The notes below the pieces were generated by a model. The model was not told the DNA's origin. It saw nothing but the letters and a program-made list of their open reading frames with translations, and did no database searches. Below, in pieces: positions 32,915-41,075 of a DNA stretch of 64,000 nucleotides; position 1 is the stretch's first letter; every line of letters begins with the position of its first letter. A program made the position numbers and the translations under genes. The DNA is taken from NCBI RefSeq assembly GCF_050632395.1, contig NZ_CP192600.1, positions 1,302,001 to 1,366,000 of the forward strand. Reading direction: 5' to 3'. This DNA comes from JAUYQR01 sp050632395 (GTDB lineage: Bacteria; Pseudomonadota; Alphaproteobacteria; Rhodobacterales; Rhodobacteraceae).

Positions 32915-33031
32915 TTGGATCTCGCCATCGCTATTAGTTTACCGACGAACATGCCATGCTAGCATTGACCTGCCCGCCGGAATTTCGCTCGGTCTGATGT
33001 AGGTTCTGCGCAACCCTGAAGGAGCAGACGA

Positions 33032-33313
33032 ATTCGAAAGAGCCGTTTCAGCGGCGCTTAGATTATCGGGGACGCGCAGATTATCGGGATGATCAAGGAG
33101 CAGGAGGCTGGTTTGCCGACGGCTGAGCTGTGCCGCAAGCATGGCCTTAGCCCAGCGACGTTTTACAAGCTGAAGGCCAAGTATGGCGGGATGGACCTGT
33201 CAGACACAAAACGCCTGAGGCAGCTTGAGGAAGAGAACGCCAAGCTGAAGCGCTTGGTGGCGGATGTCATGCTCGACAATGTCGTGCTCAAGGATCTGCT
33301 GGGAAAGCCCTGA
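33032..33313 (+). pseudogene. IS3 OrfA, damaged N-terminus
   Basis: HTH protein of the IS3 transposase. The recognisable part, starting at ATG 33089, is KEQEAGLPTAELCRKHGLSPATFYKLKAKYGG and a leucine-zipper-like LRQLEEENAKLKRLVADVMLDNVVLKDLL. AAGGAG at 33019-33024 would serve a start at 33032, but the codon there is ATT. Six codons are then duplicated, with the first copy carrying TAG at 33059-33061. From 33089 the first helix is lost. Confidence 0.75.
33301..33307 (+). promoter_or_regulatory. -1 ribosomal frameshift heptamer
   Basis: G_GGA_AAG in the OrfA frame, an X_XXY_YYZ heptamer, located just before the OrfA stop (33311-33313). A -1 slip here gives GGG AAA GCC CTG, the OrfB frame, producing OrfAB fusion transposase. 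Confidence 0.75.
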
Positions 33314-34302
33314 CGTCGAGCCATTGTGCGCCATTGGTTCGAGCACAATGGCGAGGGATGCAACGGCGGGACGCGGTGTTGCGGGCGTTGAAGGGTCATC
33401 CGATCTCTCAGCGCCGGGCCTGCGTCTTGATCGGTGTCGATCCCAAGACCGTGCGGCGCGAGCATCCGCCCGATAATCCGGAGATCCGTCTGGAAATGAA
33501 CAAGATCGCCGAGAAGCGGCGTCGGTTTGGGTATCGGCGCATTGGTGTCATGCTGGAACGTGTGGGCATGGTGATGAACGAAAAGAAGCTTTACCGGATT
33601 TACCGGGAAGAGGGCCTGTCGGTGCGCCGCCGTCGTGGCCGCAAACGGGCGCGCGGCAGCCGCACAGCGATGCCGGTCCCGCTGCGGCCGAACCAGCGCT
33701 GGTCCTTGGACTTTCTGTCCGACACCTTCGGGGCCTGCCGGAAGTTCCGCATCCTGGCGGTCAACGACGATTGCTGCCGTGAAAACCTCGGCCTCATTGC
33801 AGACACCAGTATCTCCGGGGCCCGGGTCGCGCGGGAACTGGATGCGTTGGTCAGGATCTACGGAAAACCGGCGTGTATTGTCTCTGACAATGGCACCGAG
33901 TTCACCAGCAAGGCCATCCTCAAATGGGCGAAAGACAACAAGGTCGAATGGCACTACATTGATCCGGGCAAGCAGCAGCAGAATGGCTACATCAGGTCAT
34001 TCAACGGCAGCCTGCGCGACGAGTGCCTCAACGAGGAGATCTTCGACAGTCTGGCTGATGCTCGCCGCAAGCTGGCCCTGTGGCGATACGACTACAACCA
34101 CATCAGCCCACACTCATCGCTGGGGAACCAGACCCCGGCAGACGCGCGCCGGGCGCTTGAGCAATCTGAGGGCAACGCGCCCGACGCGCTTGCCCAACCC
34201 GAAACCGACAACTATCAACCCCAAGGACTCTCGTTATCAACGAGGCACGACCGGCGGGCAGGTCAGTCCCAGTGGATTGATTCAAAGCCAAGCGTTCGAT
34301 GA
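33301..34302 (+). CDS. IS3 OrfB integrase-type transposase, catalytically altered
   Basis: DDE integrase-core protein (HTH_21 then rve). The first catalytic Asp is in WSLDFLSDTFG, and the second in IVSDNGTEF. Exactly 35 residues later, where Glu of the (F/I)ESFNG motif should stand, the sequence is GYIRSFNGSLRDECLNE: the Glu codon position is AGG (Arg). The frame also runs 37 bases past the right inverted repeat, which suggests loss of the original stop. It is read only by the frameshift at 33301 or from TTG 33334. Confidence 0.85.
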   Translation, partial: GKALTSSHCAPLVRAQWRGMQRRDAVLRALKGHPISQRRACVLIGVDPKTVRREHPPDNPEIRLEMNKIAEKRRRFGYRRIGVMLERVGMVMNEKKLYRIYREEGLSVRRRRGRKRARGSRTAMPVPLRPNQRWSLDFLSDTFGACRKFRILAVNDDCCRENLGLIADTSISGARVARELDALVRIYGKPACIVSDNGTEFTSKAILKWAKDNKVEWHYIDPGKQQQNGYIRSFNGSLRDECLNEEIFDSLADARRKLALWRYDYNHISPHSSLGNQTPADARRALEQSEGNAPDALAQPETDNYQPQGLSLSTRHDRRAGQSQWIDSKPSVR

Positions 34303-34455
34303 CAGCGTAGCCCATGGCTCTCATTATTTATCAATGGGTTGGTCGTGGCGAGTGATCGCGGGGCATCCTAGAAGCAGCCGACACATCCTATTAGCGGCCA
34401 TCCAATCGGTGGCCCGGATGTCCGCATTGGCTGGCAAATTCAGTCGTGGCGATCG
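34266..34455. other. Gap between the IS3 element and the AI-2E gene
   Basis: 190 bp without a gene. It contains A+T-rich bits (TCATTATTTATCAATGGG) and a stretch GATTCAAAGCCAAGCGTTCGATGA that may be the relic of another insertion sequence, but I cannot assign it. Confidence 0.4.
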
Positions 34456-35577
34456 TCAGAGCGCCTCGGGTTTCGTCGTGTCCTCTGGAGCGTCATATAG
34501 AGTCCAGGCCACCAAAAGCTCATAGAATATCGCAAGGACCACGGGTCCAAGGAACAGGCCGATCATTCCGTGACTGATGGTGCCCCCGATAACGCCCGCC
34601 AGCACAACCAGCGTCGGGGACTTGAGCCCGCGTTTGATGACCAGGGGTTTCAGCAGGTTGTCCATTAGAAGGATAACCACCGCAGCTGCCGTCACGACCA
34701 GTGCAAGCGAGGTGGATTGGGTCATCCACGTCCAGACTAACAGGGGCAAAAGCACCGGCAGCGGGCCGATCTGCACAAGCGACAGGACCAGGATCCCAAA
34801 GGCGATAAGGCCTGCCATCGGCACACCTGCCAACAGAAGAACGACGCCTGCAAGAAGTGCCTCAAGGAAAGCCAGCCCGATAACGCCTTGCGACACCGAC
34901 CTTATGGTTGCGCCCGCCATCTCCACCAAGGCCGCACCACGGGGCGCAACCAGCCGGCTGGCGAACAGGCGTGCCGCGTCGACGATCTTCGGTCCGGGTT
35001 TGTAGAGGAACCCGGAAATCAGGATCGCCAGAAGGAAAAGCGCCACGTCGCCGCTGATGGAGGAAAGCCGTGTCGCGAACGCTGCGGCAGCCGCCCTTGG
35101 TTCGGTCCAGATTGTGCGGAGCGCTGCCTCAAGATTGGTCGATGCAAGTGTCCAGAGGTTCGTGATCCCTTCACCCACGACGGGCCAGCTCGCAATCCCG
35201 GGGGGTGGAGGAGGAATAAGAAGCGTGCCGTCTTCAAGCGCGTTCGCCAGGACCATGGCGCTTTCGACCAGATTGGCGGCTAGCAAAGCGATCGGTCCCG
35301 CGATGACCGAAAAGACGCCCAGGGTCACGGCCGCCGCTGCAAGGCCCCGCCGCCCGCCGAAAAGCTTCGCCACCCACTGGTAAAGCGGATTAAGCGCGAC
35401 CGCCAGGATCACGGACCAGACCGCGATCCCGACGAACGGAAGGACGAGCCCGATGGACCAGTAGGCAAACAGCCCAAGAAACCCGATGCGGATGACCCGG
35501 TCTGTGACGCGGCTATCTTCTATTTCGTGGGCGCTGTGAGGCTTCGGTGCTGCGACATTAGGTTTCACGGATATCAC
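34456..35577 (-). CDS. AI-2E family transporter (putative permease)
   Basis: 373 residues with about eight membrane helices in the AI-2E/PerM arrangement. Marks: FGGRRGLAAAAVTLGVFSVIAGPIALL after helix 2, a soluble loop (about 120-205), then SVSQGVIGLAFLEALLAGVVLLLAGVPMAGLIAFG and VILLMDNLLKPLVIKRGLKSPTLVVLAGVIGG, where LLKPLVIKR-x7-P matches the conserved block. Family members export autoinducer-2 in some bacteria or act as sodium-proton antiporters; substrate open. GTG start in a GTGA overlap with the VIT-like gene, so coupled. Confidence 0.88.
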   Translation of the reverse strand: MISVKPNVAAPKPHSAHEIEDSRVTDRVIRIGFLGLFAYWSIGLVLPFVGIAVWSVILAVALNPLYQWVAKLFGGRRGLAAAAVTLGVFSVIAGPIALLAANLVESAMVLANALEDGTLLIPPPPPGIASWPVVGEGITNLWTLASTNLEAALRTIWTEPRAAAAAFATRLSSISGDVALFLLAILISGFLYKPGPKIVDAARLFASRLVAPRGAALVEMAGATIRSVSQGVIGLAFLEALLAGVVLLLAGVPMAGLIAFGILVLSLVQIGPLPVLLPLLVWTWMTQSTSLALVVTAAAVVILLMDNLLKPLVIKRGLKSPTLVVLAGVIGGTISHGMIGLFLGPVVLAIFYELLVAWTLYDAPEDTTKPEAL

Positions 35578-36245
35578 CCTCCAAGCGCCAGGGCCACAGC
35601 CACGAGGACAAGGCCGACCCCGATCATCGAGATGCCCACCTGCCACGCCCGCCCCCAATGACCGCCCAGAGACCAGCCGGTCAGGAAAAGCAGCGTGATC
35701 GCAACTGCATGCGAGATCCAGAGTGCGACCTGGGGATCCCGGAAGAAGAGGAACGGAATGACGACCGGAAGCGTCCCGACGAACACGAGGAGAAAGACCA
35801 TCGCCGCCGCACGGTAGTCGGAGGTGCCAAGCCGGGACGCTGGTTCTATGTCGGGCAGTGAGGCCAAATGGGCCTGGATGCGATCAAGATCATCCGTGGT
35901 CAGCACCGGCAGGATGACCGGGGGCAGGGCGCCCGCGATGACGGACCGTGCAGCCTCCGGGGTCTTGGCAGCGCGAACCTCGGCCAGTGTTCGGGCCGCA
36001 AGCGCCCGCTCTCCCCGCGTGGACAAAAGGTACATGACGGCGTCGATCAAGCCCCATGCAAGATTGCAGCCAAGTGCTGCGATCAGCATGACCCGGACCT
36101 CGATCCGTCCGGCCTCTGCCGCGTTGAGAGACGCGGTGAAGGTCAGCACCATGATCAGGCCGAAGAGAAGTTCCGCCGAACGCGATACCGGGTCGAGCGC
36201 ATTGCGAAGCCGGTTTCCTTCCGGTTTGGCAGGGGCCGTGACCAT
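35574..36245 (-). CDS. VIT1/CCC1-like membrane protein
   Basis: 223 residues with about five hydrophobic segments. GLIMVLTFTASLNAAEAGRIEVRVMLIAALGCNLAWGLIDAVMYLL resembles the first helices of the VIT (vacuolar iron transporter) family, where the ALGxxxAWGxxDG motif lies, and DYRAAAMVFLLVFVGTLPVVIPFLF resembles the last. The middle is shorter and lacks the classical Glu/Met metal cluster, so iron or manganese transport is a guess. ATG overlaps the antiporter stop by one base. Confidence 0.72.
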   Translation of the reverse strand: MVTAPAKPEGNRLRNALDPVSRSAELLFGLIMVLTFTASLNAAEAGRIEVRVMLIAALGCNLAWGLIDAVMYLLSTRGERALAARTLAEVRAAKTPEAARSVIAGALPPVILPVLTTDDLDRIQAHLASLPDIEPASRLGTSDYRAAAMVFLLVFVGTLPVVIPFLFFRDPQVALWISHAVAITLLFLTGWSLGGHWGRAWQVGISMIGVGLVLVAVALALGG

Positions 36246-37336
36246 CACTGAACCGGCGGCAGGATGTAGAGTGTCAGCCCGAAGATCGCGTAGACCATGA
36301 GAACCGCCACGCCAAGGAACCACGCCGATCGCCCGCCACTGGTAAGAAGTGCGGCGGTAATGGCGGCGACCAACATCATCACGACGGCACCGGGCCAGAA
36401 GTCGAGGGTCATGGGCGTAGGGCCGACCACGTGGCTGAGGAGCACGAGCACGGGCGCAACAAACAGAGCGATCTGGGAGGCGCTTCCAAGCGCGATGCTG
36501 ACGCTGAGATCAAGCCGATCCTTGCGTGCAGCCGAGAAGGCTGTGGTCATTTCGGCGGCAGCGCCCACCAACGCGACCACGATGAATCCGACGAAGGCTG
36601 GCGACAGGCCGAGCGCTTCTCCCGCCTCCTCGACAGACCCCACGAAAACCTCGCTGACAAGCGCCACCAGCACCGTCACCCCCAGAAGGGTGGCAATGGC
36701 GGTTCCCATCGGCAGCGGTTCTTCCTCGCTCGCCTCATGCACGGCGCTGACGAAAACCTCCTTGTGGGTCACCAGCGAGAACAGCATCCCAAGCGCGTAG
36801 CCGCCAATAAGCAGCACTGCGAGCATGGTGCTGAGTGTCTGAAGCTCTGGCGCTCCGGCGCGACCGTCGGAAGTTGCCACCATCGACGGAACCAGCAGGG
36901 CGATGGTCGCGATGAAGAGAAGACTCGACTGGAACCGGGCGCCTGCGCGGTTGAATTCCTGAAGGTGGAATTTCAGTCCGCCAAGCAGGAAGGCACCGCC
37001 CAGCATGAACAGCGTGTTCGTCACGATGGCACCGGCCATGGATGCCTTGACCAGCGCATATTGCCCGGCCTGCAAGGCGGTGATCGCGATGACCAGCTCG
37101 GTCAGGTTTCCCAGCGTGGCATTGAGAAGCCCCCCAACGGCGTCGCCCGTGCGTTCGGCGACGGACTCGGTCGTGCGGCTGAGCAGTGCTGCAAGCGGGA
37201 TGATGGCCAGGACCGAAAGACCGAAGAGAAGTGTCCCAGCCTCGGGCCAGGCGCGTTCGCCGTAGATGACGACGGGCACGAACACCAGAAGCCACAAAAG
37301 CGGTGTCCGGCGGATATCTGTTAGTAGCTGTCGCAA
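36245..37336 (-). CDS. Ca2+/H+ antiporter, CaCA family
   Basis: 363 residues with about 11 membrane helices. Two alpha repeats of the cation antiporter fold are visible: TGDAVGGLLNATLGNLTELVIAITAL (the GNLxEL block) and SPAFVGFIVVALVGAAAEMTTAFSAARKDRLDLSVSIALGSASQIALFVAPVLVL (the GNAAEH-like block, here GAAAEM). It exchanges cytoplasmic Ca2+ (or another cation) for protons at the inner membrane. It is first in a coupled three-gene run with the VIT-like and AI-2E genes. Confidence 0.92.
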   Translation of the reverse strand: MRQLLTDIRRTPLLWLLVFVPVVIYGERAWPEAGTLLFGLSVLAIIPLAALLSRTTESVAERTGDAVGGLLNATLGNLTELVIAITALQAGQYALVKASMAGAIVTNTLFMLGGAFLLGGLKFHLQEFNRAGARFQSSLLFIATIALLVPSMVATSDGRAGAPELQTLSTMLAVLLIGGYALGMLFSLVTHKEVFVSAVHEASEEEPLPMGTAIATLLGVTVLVALVSEVFVGSVEEAGEALGLSPAFVGFIVVALVGAAAEMTTAFSAARKDRLDLSVSIALGSASQIALFVAPVLVLLSHVVGPTPMTLDFWPGAVVMMLVAAITAALLTSGGRSAWFLGVAVLMVYAIFGLTLYILPPVQ

Positions 37337-37401
37337 GGGTCCCCTCCTCGGGCCGCCGCGCCAATAGCGGGCGACCCCAACCTTACCCGATTCCCGGGAT
37401 T

Positions 37402-38502
37402 TCAGAACTTGTAGCGCGCACCGAACAGGATCGAATCCGCATTCTGGTAGGACGCAACGTCGTCGTAGGAATAGGCGCGGTAGCCAAGGTAGACCTCCAG
37501 ATCCATGTCAGTGAAGGTCTGCACGGCCGACACGCCGAACGCTTCGGACGAAGAGTTGTCCGAGGAGATATCGCTGCCGTCGTAGTAGTCGATCGAAAAG
37601 GCCGTCGGCCCCGGTGCAATCAGGTCGCCCTTCCAGCCGGCCTTGGCATAGCCATAGCTGCCGCCATCCGGATCGGCCCCGGCCGAAAGGCTGAGGTTCA
37701 GCCCCGTCGGCGTGTGCAGCATCGAGAAGGACCCTGCATAGCGTTCGCTGTTCGTCTCGCCATCGTCCCAGGCATAGCCCGCCGCGGCGGCAAGCTCGAA
37801 CTCGCCCTGCGTTCCCGACCACGTCAGACCGATGTCGTAATAGTCCGTGTCGTCATCTTCGGCGAGGATGTTCTGGCCGTAAGCGACGGCGACCGAAAAG
37901 CCGCCGAACTTGGGCGTGTCGTAGCGGACCCTGAAGCGGCGACCGCCATCGTAGTCCTTGAACGCCTTGCTGATGGTCACGTCCGACAGCACCCCGGTAT
38001 CCTCCCTGAACTTGAAGGCACCAGCCACATCTGACACGGTCACTGTGCTTACTATCCCGGTCCCCGAGACATCCAGCGTCGCAATGCCATCCGTCGCCAT
38101 GCTGCCCTGGCCGATCGAAAGCTTGCCGAAATCAGCCGAATACGCGGCCTCGAACTTCCGCAAGTCGGTCCGCTCCCAGGCAAGAGCCGGCGGCGTATCC
38201 CCTTGGGAAACCTCGCTTGACTGGACAAAGCCCAGGGCCGTCTCGAAGGTCAGGGTAAGCCCGCCACCCCACGCGGGCTGCTCGATGACAAAGCCAAGCC
38301 GCGTGTTGGAGTTCGCGTTGTCGACAAGGTTGTCGGTGGTCTCGTCACCATCACCGAACGACAGGTAGGTCGGGCTGAACTGCCCGTAGAAACGAACAGT
38401 GCCGCCCGTCTCGTTTTCAAACGTCTGCGCGCCCGCAGAGGTCACCCCAAGGACAACCAGGAAGGTCGTCCCGAGGCAGGTCTTCATTGTGATCCCGTTC
38501 AT
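37402..38502 (-). CDS. Outer-membrane porin-like beta-barrel protein
   Basis: 366 residues with a signal peptide (TCLGTTFLVVLGVTSAGAQ) and a beta-barrel pattern of alternating strands and aromatic girdles. Marks: GGTVRFYGQFSPTYLSFGDG, SNTRLGFVIEQP, YAWDDGE and a C-terminal FGARYKF, the terminal-Phe outer-membrane insertion signature. It resembles alphaproteobacterial porins (gram-negative porin family). ATG 38502 follows AAGGAAGG with eight bases spacing, better than the ATG at 38487. Confidence 0.85.
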   Translation of the reverse strand: MNGITMKTCLGTTFLVVLGVTSAGAQTFENETGGTVRFYGQFSPTYLSFGDGDETTDNLVDNANSNTRLGFVIEQPAWGGGLTLTFETALGFVQSSEVSQGDTPPALAWERTDLRKFEAAYSADFGKLSIGQGSMATDGIATLDVSGTGIVSTVTVSDVAGAFKFREDTGVLSDVTISKAFKDYDGGRRFRVRYDTPKFGGFSVAVAYGQNILAEDDDTDYYDIGLTWSGTQGEFELAAAAGYAWDDGETNSERYAGSFSMLHTPTGLNLSLSAGADPDGGSYGYAKAGWKGDLIAPGPTAFSIDYYDGSDISSDNSSSEAFGVSAVQTFTDMDLEVYLGYRAYSYDDVASYQNADSILFGARYKF

Positions 38503-38576
38503 GTCCTGATCCTTCCTTGATCCGCGCACCGCTCGCGCTCACTCATCTGCCGCGCATCCCGGATGCGTAGTGGTTG

Positions 38577-39806
38577 TCAATGTCCCTTGAAGACCAGGTT
38601 CTGCATCGGCAACATCAGTGCCTGCATCCTCAGGATCATCCCGTGGACCAGCCCGGTGGCATCGATTGCGTGCAGAACGAAGGCGTGGAACGAACTGATG
38701 TCAGGGTCCTGAAGGGCCTCATAATTGCTGGTGTAGGCGTTCGCGATGCAGTTCGATCCTTGCGGCAGACCATCAAGCTGGCCTTCGTAAAGCGGCTCCA
38801 TCAGAACCGTGATCGTGCCGGGCTTCGAAAACTGCTCGACCCCCACAAGCTGGTCGGTGGCGCGGACTTGGCCCGATGCGATGACGTCCTGGATTTCGGT
38901 CACAACCATCGGGATGATGGTCAGCGGCTTGGCAAGGCAGGTGACCTCGCCAATCATGCCCACCTTCATCACGCCCGCCTCAATCTGTCCGAAGCCGGCC
39001 ATAAGGCCCGTCACCCGGCGATCGGGTACAAGGATACCCGCAGGCCTCAGCATTGGGTTGACCACGTCGCCTGGCCGAAGCGCAAACTGCTGGACGATGC
39101 CGTCCGTGCCCGCCACAACCAGTGTCCGGTCAAGGGCCACCTGCGCCTGCGCAAGCTCGGTCTTTACTGTTGTCAAACGCGCGGGCAACTCGATGTCAAG
39201 CTGGGCCTGGACCGCATCGCGCGTGGCCTCGGACGCAGCAAGCGAGGCTTCCTGTGCCTGAACACGGACCAGAGCCTGCTCTACCTCGCGCTTGGGAATG
39301 GCACCCGAGTTGCGTGCGAAAAGGTCTGCGCGTGTGTTGTATTCATCCTGCGCCTGACGAAGTTGTGCGCGTGCCTGGGCGATCCCGGCTTCCGCCTGCG
39401 CAAGTTGGGCCACCACGCCGACACGCGCAGCTTCTTGCTCCGCAAGCCGAGCCTGCGCCGTTTGAACCTCGGCCTTCTGTTCCGAGTCGTCGAGCTTGAA
39501 CAGAGGGTCGCCCTTCTTCACGCGCTGGTTTGACTCGACGAACGTTTCCGCCACGCGTCCCGAAGTCTCTGGCAGGATCGTCACGGTCCGGAAGACCGAG
39601 TTCACCGCCGTGGTTGCCGGGTGAAAGTAAAAGATCGTCGTGATCAACGTGACGGTGAGCATAAGGCAAAGCGTGATGCCCCACCTGAGCTCGTACCAGA
39701 CGGTGAAAAGCGTGATCTCATGCCCAAAGCGTTTCCCTTGGGCAAACCGGCGGTACAGATAGTCCGGCAAGATCGTCAGCATGGAGCAGAGGGTTAGTTC
39801 CAGCAT
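38577..39806 (-). CDS. HlyD-family membrane fusion protein, YiaV-like
   Basis: 409 residues. An N-terminal membrane helix (about 40-62, WGITLCLMLTVTLITTIFYF) precedes the biotinyl-lipoyl-like strand VFRTVTILPETSGRVAETFVESNQRVKKGDPLFKLD, a long coiled coil (about 110-210, QTAQARLAEQEAARV) and the barrel part. Periplasmic adaptor that would link an inner-membrane transporter to an outer-membrane path. It lies next to a DUF3302 gene, the arrangement of yiaV-yiaW in Escherichia coli. Confidence 0.86.
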   Translation of the reverse strand: MLELTLCSMLTILPDYLYRRFAQGKRFGHEITLFTVWYELRWGITLCLMLTVTLITTIFYFHPATTAVNSVFRTVTILPETSGRVAETFVESNQRVKKGDPLFKLDDSEQKAEVQTAQARLAEQEAARVGVVAQLAQAEAGIAQARAQLRQAQDEYNTRADLFARNSGAIPKREVEQALVRVQAQEASLAASEATRDAVQAQLDIELPARLTTVKTELAQAQVALDRTLVVAGTDGIVQQFALRPGDVVNPMLRPAGILVPDRRVTGLMAGFGQIEAGVMKVGMIGEVTCLAKPLTIIPMVVTEIQDVIASGQVRATDQLVGVEQFSKPGTITVLMEPLYEGQLDGLPQGSNCIANAYTSNYEALQDPDISSFHAFVLHAIDATGLVHGMILRMQALMLPMQNLVFKGH

Positions 39807-39809
39807 GGT

Positions 39810-40205
39810 TCAGCTCCCGTGCGGCGTTGTTTGCCGGTCATCGTCAAGAGGAACCTGCGCGGTCCCGCTTGGTGTCGTCTCTTCGTCAAGGGGAACGACT
39901 GCGGTTCCGGTAAGATTGGCATCATCTGCGGTCTGCGACCGCGTCGCCCCCCCCGCAGCAATCTTCCCAAGCGATTGCGCAATCGACGTCAAAGGAGTCG
40001 AGAAATCCGGCAGCGGCACAAAGGCGAGAAGAAGCCCGGCGATCCAGAAAACATGGTTGTGCGTGAACAGGGACAGCAGGCCCAGCACAGCCACGATTTC
40101 GAACTGCACCTTCTGCCCTCGATGCGCCATCTGCTCGGGCAAAGAGTGCAGCTTGAAATAGAAGACCCCTATGCCCACCACGGCAGCAACCATGAAAATC
40201 GCCAT
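39810..40205 (-). CDS. DUF3302 (YiaW-like) membrane protein, 5' end cut by IS21
   Basis: 131 residues, with two hydrophobic segments and the DUF3302 core: SLPEQMAHRGQKVQFEIVAVLGLLSLFTHNHVFWIAG. The C-terminal part is a Thr/Asp-rich tail with a twice-repeated VPLDEETTPSGTAQVPLDD. The ATG at 40205 lies three bases from the IS21 end, and the first few residues of a normal DUF3302 protein are missing, so the native start was probably removed. It is paired with the HlyD gene, which follows it immediately. Confidence 0.72.
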   Translation of the reverse strand: MAIFMVAAVVGIGVFYFKLHSLPEQMAHRGQKVQFEIVAVLGLLSLFTHNHVFWIAGLLLAFVPLPDFSTPLTSIAQSLGKIAAGGATRSQTADDANLTGTAVVPLDEETTPSGTAQVPLDDDRQTTPHGS

Positions 40206-40280
40206 GCCTGTTGATTTCCACCCAGAACTGAGCCGGGTTTTCCACCGAGAAGTGAGCCACCTCTGACTATGGATTTCGTA

Positions 40281-41075
40281 TCATGCTGGGGTCAAGGCAT
40301 GGTTTGTCTCCTTCTTCTTCCTGGCTGCTGCGGCTGAACTGGCCTTGAAGCGGAAGCTGTCGTTTCCGGTCTCCAGGATGTGGCAGCGGTGGGTGAGGCG
40401 GTCGAGCAAGGCGGTGGTCATCTTTGCGTCGCCGAAGACCGTGGCCCATTCGCTGAAGCTCAGGTTTGTGGTGATGACGACGCTGGTGCGTTCGTAGAGC
40501 TTGCTCAGCAGGTGGAAGAGCAGCGCCCCACCCGAGGCGCTGAAGGGCAGATATCCCAGTTCGTCGAGGATCACCAAGTCGAGCTTGGTCAGGCTTTCTG
40601 CGATCTGCCCGGCCTTGCCCTTTGCCTTTTCCTGTTCGAGGGCGTTGACCAGTTCGATCGTCGAGAAGAAGCGGACCTTGCGGCGATGATGCTCGATGGC
40701 CTGGATGCCGAGTGCGGTTGCGACATGGGTCTTGCCGGTTCCCGGACCGCCGATCAGCACGATGTTCTGTGCGCCATCCATGAACTCACAGCGGTGCAGG
40801 GTCCTGACGGTGGCCTCGTTGATCTCGCTGGCGGCGAAGTCGAAGCCCGAGAGGTCCTTGTAGGCCGGGAAGCGTGCGGCCTTCATGTGATAGGCAATGG
40901 AACGGACCTCGCGTTCAGCCAGTTCGGCCTTCAGCAGTTGCGACAGGATCGGGATGGCCGCTTCAAAGGCCGGTGCTCCCTGCTCGATCAGATCGGTGAC
41001 GGCCTGTGCCATGCCATACATCTTCAGGCTGCGGAGCATGATGACGATGGCGCCGCTGGCGGGATCATGACGCAT
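40281..41075 (-). CDS. istB: IstB-like ATPase of IS21
   Basis: 264-residue AAA+ protein that assists the IstA transposase by binding DNA and ATP. VLIGGPGTGKTHVATAL is the Walker A motif, and LVILDELGYLPFSASGGALLFHLLSKLYERTSVVITTN follows. The C-terminal part ends Ala-rich. The start at 41075 overlaps istA by 11 bp. Confidence 0.95.
   Translation of the reverse strand: MRHDPASGAIVIMLRSLKMYGMAQAVTDLIEQGAPAFEAAIPILSQLLKAELAEREVRSIAYHMKAARFPAYKDLSGFDFAASEINEATVRTLHRCEFMDGAQNIVLIGGPGTGKTHVATALGIQAIEHHRRKVRFFSTIELVNALEQEKAKGKAGQIAESLTKLDLVILDELGYLPFSASGGALLFHLLSKLYERTSVVITTNLSFSEWATVFGDAKMTTALLDRLTHRCHILETGNDSFRFKASSAAAARKKKETNHALTPA

Larger units (their letters stand above)
32966..34265 (+). mobile_element. 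IS3-family insertion sequence (decayed)
   Basis: 1,300 bp bounded by inverted ends TGACCTGCCCGCCGG (32966-32980) and CCGGCGGGCAGGTCA (34251-34265). It encodes OrfA and OrfB in overlapping frames with the -1 slippery heptamer G_GGA_AAG at 33301-33307, typical of IS3. The flanks (GCAT on the left, GTCC on the right) show no target duplication. The element carries several lesions that should prevent transposition. Confidence 0.88.
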
